The notes below the pieces were generated by a model. That model was not told the origin of the DNA, did not search any database, and saw only the letters and a list, made by a program, of their open reading frames with translations. A DNA stretch of 17,945 nucleotides from JAFGED01 sp964551295 (GTDB lineage Bacteria; Chloroflexota; Anaerolineae; B4-G1): positions 1 through 17,945 of the forward strand of contig CAZKDJ010000073.1 in assembly GCA_964551295.1 (NCBI GenBank), given 5' to 3'. Position numbers and translations under genes: made by a program. Shown piece after piece: positions 4,759 to 11,617 of this stretch (position 1 is its first letter; each line of letters begins with the position of its first letter).

Positions 4759-6351
4759 ATGACAAGTTTGCTAAGAAACGGGGAATTTGAGGCTGATTGG
4801 GGGGATGAGAAGAGCCACCGCTGTGCGATCTTTCCCAAAGACGGTGTGCCTTACGAGAAGAACGTAGGGAACATTTTTGTACCACCTGGGGGCTGGGTGT
4901 TTTGGTTCTATCACGATCCAGGCACGTACGACCAGCCGGAGGGCCGGGATACGTGGAAGCATAACGCGCCCGAGCGCGTCAAGAGTGGTGAGAAGGCGTA
5001 CATGTGGTTCACCTTCAACCGCTCCCACGACGCCGGGCTGTTCCAGCAGGTGGACGTTGGGGCTGGGGCGCGGGTGCGCTTCACGGCCTGGTTGCACGCC
5101 TGGTCCAACGGGCTGAGCAAGGAGGACGGGGGCAAGCCCAGCAACGGCCGTTGGAGCGACGGCGCGGGCTTTGAGCACGTCGCCTGGGAGGCGGGGACGC
5201 TGCCCCACGACACGGGAGACAAGTGGGAGGATGCCAAGCCCAACTTTACGTTCTGGGTCGGCATCGACCCTACCGGGGGTACAAATCCTCTGGCCGACAC
5301 GGTGGTGTGGGGGCAGGGGTATCACATCTACAACGGGTACGTCGAGCAGTTGGAGGCGCAGGCCACTGCCGAGTCCGACGTGGTGACCTTTTTCATCAGG
5401 AGCAGGACGCTGTGGGCGTTCAAGCACAACGATGCCTACGTCGACGATGCCGAGTTGGTGGTCCTGGGGCCGGGCGAGACGCCTCCGGAGGTGCGGCTGG
5501 CGCACCGGCCGGCCAACTTGAAGGTCAGCGATACGGCGGTACTTGAGGCACGCTCGCTGTCCTCGCTGGCCGACGTCGGCTTGGTGGTCAAGCAACCCTC
5601 GGGTCAGGCATTGGACGTGGGAGATGTCGTAGTCGGGCGCGACGGCGACTGGCACACATGGACGTACCCCACCGCTCCGCTGAGCGAGGCCGGGGTGCAC
5701 GCGTTCACCTTTACCGCTTCCGGTGGCGTGCGGGCCTCTGCCACGTTCGGTTGCGCGCCGGAGGTGCGGCTGAGCTTTTGGCCCAGCGAGCCCAAGGTGG
5801 GCGAGGAGGTGACGGTGGAGGCGCGCTCGCTGACCGGCTTGACCAACGTCGGGCTGGAGGTCACGCAGCCTTCGGGGGCAAAGCTGGGGGTGGGGAACGT
5901 GGCAGTCGGGCGCGATGGCGAGTGGCACACGTGGACGTACGTGCTCGCTCCTACCGAGGAGGCCGGAGCGCACACGGTCGCCTTTTCCACTGCCGCTGGC
6001 GCGCAGGCGACGACGACGATCGATTACGCACCTGCACCTGCTCCTGGTGCTCGCGGCGATCCTCGCGAGCAGTACGAGCGGACGTACGTGTTGCTGCCCC
6101 CCGACGCCGACTCGAGCTGGGCCCTGGCCGTGGTGGAGGCCACGTGGAACCAGCGCCACTATACCATCGGCGGCAGCGCGGACGACGCCGGCATCGGCGA
6201 CCTCGACGTGCGTCGCGTGATTGCCGTCAATCCGCAAAAGTGGTCGGATAATCTGCAGGCCTTTTTCGAAGAATACTATCCCGCTGTCGAGTACATCCCC
6301 GTCAGTGCCGGCACGCCGGACGAGTTGGTGCGCAAGCTGGAGCGGTTGTGA
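4759..6351 (+). CDS. Uncharacterised protein with carbohydrate-binding-like N-terminus and two Ig-like repeats
   Basis: 530 residues of unknown function. Residues 1-237 look like one beta-rich, Trp/Tyr-rich domain opening with LLRNGEFE, the kind of start seen in CBM/galactose-binding-like modules. Two tandem Ig-like repeats follow (about 244-331 and 335-422). Each carries EVRL near the start, VEARSL/LEARSL, QPSG, and a diagnostic GRDGxWHTWTY (293-303 and 384-394). After a Pro-rich linker (about 423-432), the last 90 residues (ERTYVLLPPDADSSWALAVV onward) form a separate alpha/beta-looking domain. There is no signal peptide or membrane helix, and a TGA lies in frame two codons before the ATG, so no longer start exists. 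That is odd for an Ig-like protein. Its TGA overlaps the GTG of the glycosyltransferase gene (GTGA), so the two are probably co-translated. Confidence 0.8.
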   Translation: MTSLLRNGEFEADWGDEKSHRCAIFPKDGVPYEKNVGNIFVPPGGWVFWFYHDPGTYDQPEGRDTWKHNAPERVKSGEKAYMWFTFNRSHDAGLFQQVDVGAGARVRFTAWLHAWSNGLSKEDGGKPSNGRWSDGAGFEHVAWEAGTLPHDTGDKWEDAKPNFTFWVGIDPTGGTNPLADTVVWGQGYHIYNGYVEQLEAQATAESDVVTFFIRSRTLWAFKHNDAYVDDAELVVLGPGETPPEVRLAHRPANLKVSDTAVLEARSLSSLADVGLVVKQPSGQALDVGDVVVGRDGDWHTWTYPTAPLSEAGVHAFTFTASGGVRASATFGCAPEVRLSFWPSEPKVGEEVTVEARSLTGLTNVGLEVTQPSGAKLGVGNVAVGRDGEWHTWTYVLAPTEEAGAHTVAFSTAAGAQATTTIDYAPAPAPGARGDPREQYERTYVLLPPDADSSWALAVVEATWNQRHYTIGGSADDAGIGDLDVRRVIAVNPQKWSDNLQAFFEEYYPAVEYIPVSAGTPDELVRKLERL

Positions 6352-8528
6352 GGGATATCGAGTCAACGGTTCTCTCTGACGATCGCTCAGGGACGGAGGG
6401 AGGGTTATCCTCCTCCGTCCCTCACTTTGCCAGGTATGCTGGCTGGAACAGGGTATTGTTTCTGCTGGTGCCCGTTCTCGTCTTGCTGTTGGCCTTCTTC
6501 CTGCGCGTCTACCGGTTGCCATCGGTGCCCTTTGGTTGGCATCCCGACGAGGCGGTCAAGGGCATCATGGCGCGGGAAGTGCTGGCGGGCAAGGCGTTTC
6601 CCGTGTTCTTTTCCGCCTTTACGGGCCGCGATGCGCTGTACGTCTACCTGGAAGCGGATGCCTTCGCGCTGTTCGGTGAGGGTATGCTGGCCGGGCGCTT
6701 GCTCTCCACTTTCATCGGCGTGCTGACCGTCGCTCTGACCTACGCAGTGGGAAAGGCGATGTTCAATCGCCTGGTGGGGTGGCTGGCGGCGGGGTTGATG
6801 GCCGTCTCACTGTGGCACCTGGTCGCCAGCCGCAATGCCTACCGGGCGGTGATCCAGCCACTGGTGCAGTTGCCCGTAATGTGGCTCCTGTTCCGTGGCT
6901 GGCGTGCCTCAATCGGCTCTGGGCCTCGGTGTTCTCGGGTGGGGCTCTTTGCCGTCGCTGGTGTCTTTCTCGGCCTGACCCAGTACACGTACACCGCCGC
7001 CCGTATCTTTCCCGTACTGATTCTCGCCGTCGTGCTGTTGGCCCTGATTTTGAACCGAACGCTGGTGACTCGGCACTGGCGGTCGTTGCTGCTGATGTGC
7101 CTCGTCGCGGCGGCTGTCGTCTTGCCGTTGGTGGTTTACTTCTTGCAGCACCCAGGCGACTTTTATGGCCGCGCCGAGCAGATATCGGTCTTTGCTCCCC
7201 AGTTCTCCGGCGGCGATCCGTGGGGGCGGCTATGGCGCAGCGTCGAGGAGACGGCATGCATGTTCACCGTGTGGGGCGATCCCAACTACCGCTTCAACCT
7301 GGGCGGGCAGCCGGTTTTCGGCCCTGTGGGTGGGGTGTTATTCTACGGCGGGCTGGTCCTCTGTCTTTGGTTTGCCGTTCGGTCTGTAGGTCGAATTGGC
7401 AATCCGACTTACAAGCGCCTGGCGTATGCCGCATTGCTGCTCTGGCTGCTTGTCATGCTCGTGCCGATGACACTCTCGGCCGAGAGCTTGCCCTACTACC
7501 AGCGTGCCATTGGCGCTTTGCCGGCGGTCTATTTCTTCCCGGCGCTGCTTCTGGATGCCCTCGCCGGCTGGGTAGGGCGTTGCTCAGGCCGCGCCGCGAA
7601 CGTTGCCCACATCCTGTGTTCCTTGTTCTGCGTGGTGCTTTTCGCCGGACTGGCGGCCCAGACGTATCGAGCCTACTTTGTCGACTGGCACACGGCCCCA
7701 CAGAACGACGACGACCGGCGGGGGGCTATGGTCTATGTGGCTGACTATCTCCAGCAGGTGGAGTCGGTGGACGCGCTGTATCTCTCCAGCGAGTACGGCG
7801 AGCATCCCACGCTGGCCTTTTTGGCGCCGGAGCGGTACGAGGACATCCACTGGTTCGACGCGCAGCAGAGCCTGCCGCTGCCACCCCAGGGAACGACGGC
7901 GACCTACCTGCTGCTGCTGGAGAATCCACCTCAGCCCGCGCTTTTGGCGCGCGCGCCGGACCTGCGCCCGGTGGACACGGGCTACGACCGGTTTGGTAGG
8001 CCGGTGTTCGAGATTTACCGCTGGGATGGTGGGACCTTTCCGCTCCCTTCCGACCGGTCGCCGGGGATTGCGTCGTGGGAGCGGTCGTTCGAGCCAGGTG
8101 ATCCCCACGGGCTGCGTCGGCCGATCGACCTGCCGGTGAACTTTGGCGACGTGATGCTTTTCTTGGGACATGACCGCAGTGGTAGCAAGGTTGGGCCAGG
8201 AGAGACGCTGGAGGTAGTGCTGTACTGGCAGTTGCTCCAGAGGCCGGAGCGCCACTACTCGATCTTTGCGCACCTGCTGGATGCCGAAAGCCGGATCGTG
8301 GGCGAATTCGACGCCAATTCGTATGGCGCGAGATACTGGCGGGAGGATGGCGACGAGGTGCTGTTGGGCTACTACCCGCTGCGGGTGAGTGCGGATGCGC
8401 TGCCGGGTGAGTATCAGTTGGAGATCGGCGTCTACCACCAGCCGACGGGGGAGCGGCTGCCGGTCTATGACGCAAGCGGGGAGATGGTGGCGGATCGGCT
8501 GCTGCTGCGCCCGGTACAGGTGCGATGA
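6348..8528 (+). CDS. GT39-type (ArnT/PMT-like) membrane glycosyltransferase
   Basis: 726 residues. After a hydrophilic 33-residue lead, the first membrane helix (35-52) is followed by the extracytoplasmic motif WHPDEAVKG (64-72), whose Asp-Glu corresponds to the acidic catalytic site of PMT/ArnT-type enzymes using polyprenyl-phosphate sugars. Several more membrane helices extend to about residue 440. The soluble C-terminal part ends in a beta-rich domain (about 595-726, LEVVLYWQLL ... YSIFAHLLD ... LEIGVYHQPTGERLP), which I associate with Chloroflexota GT39 proteins. It probably transfers sugar to an envelope acceptor outside the membrane; sugar and acceptor are unknown. The GTG start at 6348 overlaps the previous stop; the next in-frame alternative (TTG, 6456) would cut into the first helix. 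A hairpin covers codons 14-25. Confidence 0.85.
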   Translation: MRDIESTVLSDDRSGTEGGLSSSVPHFARYAGWNRVLFLLVPVLVLLLAFFLRVYRLPSVPFGWHPDEAVKGIMAREVLAGKAFPVFFSAFTGRDALYVYLEADAFALFGEGMLAGRLLSTFIGVLTVALTYAVGKAMFNRLVGWLAAGLMAVSLWHLVASRNAYRAVIQPLVQLPVMWLLFRGWRASIGSGPRCSRVGLFAVAGVFLGLTQYTYTAARIFPVLILAVVLLALILNRTLVTRHWRSLLLMCLVAAAVVLPLVVYFLQHPGDFYGRAEQISVFAPQFSGGDPWGRLWRSVEETACMFTVWGDPNYRFNLGGQPVFGPVGGVLFYGGLVLCLWFAVRSVGRIGNPTYKRLAYAALLLWLLVMLVPMTLSAESLPYYQRAIGALPAVYFFPALLLDALAGWVGRCSGRAANVAHILCSLFCVVLFAGLAAQTYRAYFVDWHTAPQNDDDRRGAMVYVADYLQQVESVDALYLSSEYGEHPTLAFLAPERYEDIHWFDAQQSLPLPPQGTTATYLLLLENPPQPALLARAPDLRPVDTGYDRFGRPVFEIYRWDGGTFPLPSDRSPGIASWERSFEPGDPHGLRRPIDLPVNFGDVMLFLGHDRSGSKVGPGETLEVVLYWQLLQRPERHYSIFAHLLDAESRIVGEFDANSYGARYWREDGDEVLLGYYPLRVSADALPGEYQLEIGVYHQPTGERLPVYDASGEMVADRLLLRPVQVR
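6389..6422 (+). repeat. Hairpin inside the first codons of the glycosyltransferase gene
   Basis: AGGGACGGAGGGAGG (6389-6403), loop GTTAT, CCTCCTCCGTCCCT (6409-6422): a 14-bp stem with one bulged G. There is no T-run after it, so it is not an intrinsic terminator. It could tune the ratio of the two coupled proteins or be a captured palindromic repeat (inference). Confidence 0.55.
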
Positions 8529-8533
8529 TCCAT

Positions 8534-8585
8534 AGACCTCCGAGGTTTTCGAGCGAACTGTAGGTTCGCACAACCTCGGAGGTCT
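8534..8585. terminator. Bidirectional two-arm terminator between convergent genes
   Basis: The outer stem is a perfect 14 bp: AGACCTCCGAGGTT (8534-8547) with AACCTCGGAGGTCT (8572-8585). Nested inside is a second perfect hairpin, GCGAAC (8553-8558), loop TGTAG, GTTCGC (8564-8569). It lies 6 bp after the glycosyltransferase stop and 6 bp from the stop of the converging gene, so it can end transcription from both sides. It lacks long T-runs. Confidence 0.75.
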
Positions 8586-8590
8586 TGGTT

Positions 8591-9805
8591 TCACTCTTGG
8601 GCCAGCAACTCGACCTCGGTTACCATGTCGTGAAAGCTGTGCCCCGAGGCGTAGATGGTCAGCGACTTGATTAGAGCAGGCGGGGCATCTGCTAACTCTT
8701 CCATCAGGTTCCCCGAATCGTACGTTTGCCAGGTCCCTTCCTGTACAGGCTCAGCCCACTCGTAGGTCAACCAGCCGCTTTGGGGTTCGCCAATATAGAA
8801 ACCATGCAGCGACTCACTTTCGGAGCCATAAATGTCTCGGTAGTCGATGCGGACGATGATCGGGCACTCGGAGCCCAGAGAGCCGCAGCCTCCAAAACCC
8901 CCAATGTCCTCGGAGATTACGCGCACGGCCAGGTGCAGCTCGATAAATGCAAAGTCGCGCACGTCATAGTCGATATCCTGTCGGATGCTGACCTCGGCGT
9001 GGTTGCTGCCGTCGCGGTAGAAATCGACCACCCGGCGTCCCTCGTTAGCGACGATGCCAATGTTGCCTGCGGGCTGTTCGGGGTCAGCCTGCCTGCTGTA
9101 GGGGGTCCAGTTTTGCAGGTTGGCTTCAAAGTCGCCGTTGGTGATCAGATTGCGGGCCGCCGGCAGTATCTCGCCGATTCTGCCATCGCTCATGACGACC
9201 CTTTGGTTAGGCGTGAGCGACATCTCCTGTTGATCGACGCGGATCTCTGCTTGTCCGTTGCGTACCGTGACCTCCGTCGTCGCGTTGACCTTGACCTCGT
9301 AGCTGCCCTCTGCGAGTGTGATAGCTCCATGGGGCGTCTGGACCTCGGCGATGGTGGGTCTATTGTCGGTGTCGGCGACGTTGATGCGCACGCGTCCAGC
9401 CAGCACTTCCAGCGCAACTTGGTGGGGCAGTTGACTGACGGAAAAGCGCGGGGAGCGGGCCGCGGTCAGCACTACCCCTGTGTTGTTGTAGAGTTGGACG
9501 CTGGCTACGACAGGGCTGTCCTCTTGGGGGGCGTGTATCACCAGCCGACCCTCGGTGAGGTCGGTGGTGACGACCGTGCGCTCGGGGATGTCGCCGCGCT
9601 CTCCGGCGATGGCGATCGGCTCCCCGCGTCCACCCCACGTGACGCGCAGTGGCCCGCGTTGTACTTCGAGGGAGACGTTCTGTCCCACCTGAGAGAAAAG
9701 CGCGAACGTGCGCGCACCCAGTGGAACAGCTACAATCAGTCCTATGCAGATGAAGAACGACACCAATAGAACGACCCATGCCAGTCGTTCGGGATTTTTT
9801 CTCAT
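8591..9805 (-). CDS. FecR-like / carbohydrate-binding-like membrane-anchored protein
   Basis: 404 residues. One N-terminal membrane helix (about 9-30) leaves the rest outside the cytoplasm. Residues about 40-210 are beta-rich and contain a FecR-like stretch (VLAGRVRINVADTDNRPTIAE ... TPHGAITLAEGSYEVKV ... VRNGQAEIRV), the fold found in FecR-type envelope proteins. From 218, NLITNGDFEANLQNW opens a galactose-binding/CBM-like domain that runs to the end. No enzyme motif was seen; a surface binding or sensing role is the best inference. A sigma-factor partner, usual for true FecR, is absent. Its ATG overlaps the acylphosphatase stop (ATGA). It is the last gene of the minus-strand run and ends 6 bp before the terminator. 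Confidence 0.75.
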   Translation of the reverse strand: MRKNPERLAWVVLLVSFFICIGLIVAVPLGARTFALFSQVGQNVSLEVQRGPLRVTWGGRGEPIAIAGERGDIPERTVVTTDLTEGRLVIHAPQEDSPVVASVQLYNNTGVVLTAARSPRFSVSQLPHQVALEVLAGRVRINVADTDNRPTIAEVQTPHGAITLAEGSYEVKVNATTEVTVRNGQAEIRVDQQEMSLTPNQRVVMSDGRIGEILPAARNLITNGDFEANLQNWTPYSRQADPEQPAGNIGIVANEGRRVVDFYRDGSNHAEVSIRQDIDYDVRDFAFIELHLAVRVISEDIGGFGGCGSLGSECPIIVRIDYRDIYGSESESLHGFYIGEPQSGWLTYEWAEPVQEGTWQTYDSGNLMEELADAPPALIKSLTIYASGHSFHDMVTEVELLAQE

Positions 9806-10101
9806 ACAAATTGCACCCTAAAGTCCTTGAATTCATCCGTAGGCGCTTGCCAGTCGACGTCCACGCGCTCCACCCAGGCAGATGGCGGGCCGCGATGCAA
9901 GAAGGTCAGCAACTGGTCTAGCTTTTCACGCGGCCCTTCCGCTACGGTCTCTACCGTGCCATCCCACTGGTTGGCGACCCAGCCGGTCAACCCAAGGCGG
10001 TTCGCGGCCTGGGCGGTATAATAGCGAAAGCTGACCCCTTGTACGCGTCCGCGAACAACGGCGCGCAGGCGAGCCTGTGTTGTGGTCGATTTCTCTTCCA
10101 T
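9802..10101 (-). CDS. acyP: Acylphosphatase
   Basis: 99 residues, typical size. It hydrolyses acyl phosphates (carboxyl-phosphate bonds) in the cytoplasm. The phosphate-binding loop reads GRVQGVSFRYY (18-28) with catalytic Arg26, where the family usually has GVGFR. The second signature GWVANQWDGTVE (40-51) provides catalytic Asn44. The ATG at 10101 lies 3 bases after the radical SAM stop, and the gene overlaps the FecR-like gene by 4 bases, so it sits inside a tight transcriptional unit. The first eight residues are a non-conserved extension. Confidence 0.95.
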   Translation of the reverse strand: MEEKSTTTQARLRAVVRGRVQGVSFRYYTAQAANRLGLTGWVANQWDGTVETVAEGPREKLDQLLTFLHRGPPSAWVERVDVDWQAPTDEFKDFRVQFV

Positions 10102-10104
10102 CTC

Positions 10105-11052
10105 TCATATTCCCACGATGTGAGAAGCGCGCGGTTCTCGTCTGTCGAAGCGATGCAGTCCCGCCTCACGCGCCTGCTCCAGTGCTCGATTGTACTCTGC
10201 CCGCGACGTGCGGCGATCGAGCGGCGGTAGTTCGTTTGCCTTGTAGCAGGGGCGGTACTGGTCCATGACGTTCACGTACGTGTCCGGCGACACTGCCTCC
10301 GCCAGAAAGCGGGCGATTTCCGGCGTCCCGGCCAAGCCCTTGGGCAGCACCAGATGGCGCACCAGCAGTCCGCGCAGGGCGATGCCTTTCTCGTCCATCA
10401 CCAGGTCTCCCACCTGACGGTGCATTTCTTTGACCGCGGCCTGGTTGACCGCCGGATAGCGCTCGGCCTTTGAGTACTTGAGCGCCGTCTTTTTGTCTGC
10501 GTACTTCATGTCCGGCATGTAGATATCCACTACGCCGTCGAGCAGCTCCAGGGCCGCGAGTGAATCATAGCCGCCGGTGTTCCAGACCAGCGGCAGCCGC
10601 AGCCTGCCCTGGGCGGCGACGAGAAGCGCGGCCAATATCGGCGCCACCACGTGCGTGGGCGAGACAAGGTTGACGTTGTGGCATCCTTGCTCCTGGAGGG
10701 CGAGCATCATCACGGCGATGTCCTCCGGTTCAACCTCTCGCCCATGTCCCAATTGGCTGATATCGTAATTCTGGCAGAACTGGCAGCTCAGGTTGCAGTG
10801 TGAGAAAAATATCGTGCCAGATCTACGCCAGCCGCGCAGTGGGTCTTCTTCTCCCAGGTGGGGGTGGTAGCTGGCGACGGTGGCCCGCGTGCCGGTCTTG
10901 CACGTTCCCAGTTGCTCGTAGCGATCGACGCGACATGCGTGGCCGCACAGGTCGCAGGTGTGCAAGCTCTCGTAGGCGGCCTGCACGCGCTGTTTCAGCT
11001 CGCCCGAGCGGAGCAGGGCCAGGTAGGCAGGCTCAAATGGTTCCTTTACCAC
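10105..11052 (-). CDS. Radical SAM protein, PflX-like (PFL-activating-enzyme homologue)
   Basis: 315 residues. The radical SAM cluster motif is CNLSCQFC (Cys86, Cys90, Cys93), in the family spacing CxxxCxxC. Upstream, Cys33, Cys36, Cys40 and Cys51 (CDLCGHAC...GTC) form the extra Cys motif of PflX-type proteins (COG1313-like). Later segments NTGGYDS and VVDIYMPDMKY match the barrel of PflA-like activases. Its substrate is unknown; a glycyl-radical partner is not encoded here. The start is GTG at 11052, overlapping the end of the exonuclease gene by 7 bases; no in-frame ATG precedes the first Cys motif. The acylphosphatase gene follows after 3 bases. Confidence 0.9.
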   Translation of the reverse strand: MVKEPFEPAYLALLRSGELKQRVQAAYESLHTCDLCGHACRVDRYEQLGTCKTGTRATVASYHPHLGEEDPLRGWRRSGTIFFSHCNLSCQFCQNYDISQLGHGREVEPEDIAVMMLALQEQGCHNVNLVSPTHVVAPILAALLVAAQGRLRLPLVWNTGGYDSLAALELLDGVVDIYMPDMKYADKKTALKYSKAERYPAVNQAAVKEMHRQVGDLVMDEKGIALRGLLVRHLVLPKGLAGTPEIARFLAEAVSPDTYVNVMDQYRPCYKANELPPLDRRTSRAEYNRALEQAREAGLHRFDRREPRASHIVGI

Positions 11053-11579
11053 CGCATCGGTACCATGTGCTCACGCCAGCGCTTGTCGCGGTATTTGACG
11101 TAGCCGTTGTGCCGGCCGTATTCATAGATCCTCCACGTGACCTCCACGTCGCGACGGCAGTAGGCGATGACCTTATCCAGCTTGCCTTCTCGAAACCAGC
11201 GCACGGCCTGCAGCCCGTCGGCGCTTTTCGATTCTCCCAGCGTGGCGGCAGCGACGTTGTCCAATTTGGGCCGCCAGCCCATGACCTGGTACAGATCTCG
11301 CAACATATCCACTGTGCGGATATCTGACAAGGGATCGTCGGTGTAGGCACGCAGCACTTCATAGTCGAAGCGGATCACGTTGTAGCCGACGACCAGGTCT
11401 GCACTGCGCAGAGCGGCGATGAGGAGCTTGGCATCTTGTTCGGTGTAATCCCGATAGACGTTGTCAGCGGCGTCGTAGGTCACGGCGACCGCCAAGCGCA
11501 TATCGCGGATGTTGTGCCAGCCTCCGACCTCGTCGGCTGTGTGTTGGGTTTCTACGTCCAGGGTGATGATGTGGCGCAT
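11046..11579 (-). CDS. DEDDy-type 3'-5' exonuclease / RNase H-like protein
   Basis: 177 residues with the full set of DnaQ-fold acidic residues: DVE at 8-10 (Asp8, Glu10), GYNVIRFDYEVL with Asp72, and YCRRD with Tyr140 and Asp144, which marks the DEDDy subtype. It resembles the stand-alone YprB-like ribonuclease_H_2 proteins (inference). It should cleave single-stranded nucleic acid ends using two metal ions; whether DNA or RNA is unknown. The ATG at 11579 has a strong Shine-Dalgarno (GAGGAAAG, about four bases upstream). It lies 38 bp after the metalloprotease stop, with a small 5-bp hairpin (11603-11616) in that gap, and overlaps the radical SAM gene by 7 bases. Confidence 0.85.
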   Translation of the reverse strand: MRHIITLDVETQHTADEVGGWHNIRDMRLAVAVTYDAADNVYRDYTEQDAKLLIAALRSADLVVGYNVIRFDYEVLRAYTDDPLSDIRTVDMLRDLYQVMGWRPKLDNVAAATLGESKSADGLQAVRWFREGKLDKVIAYCRRDVEVTWRIYEYGRHNGYVKYRDKRWREHMVPMRW

Positions 11580-11617
11580 TTATCTTTCCTCATTTGTTCG
11601 GGGAGCGTCGGCGCTCT

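Noticed and set aside
4771..6522. 583-codon open frame on the minus strand opposite the Ig-repeat gene
   Set aside because: Arg/His/Pro-rich, no motif, typical antisense shadow of GC-rich coding sequence; the plus-strand frame has clear repeats and coupling.
8726..9769. 347-codon plus-strand frame opposite the FecR-like gene
   Set aside because: Shadow frame; no ribosome-binding site or domain, while the minus-strand gene has a membrane helix, FecR-like pattern and operon overlap.
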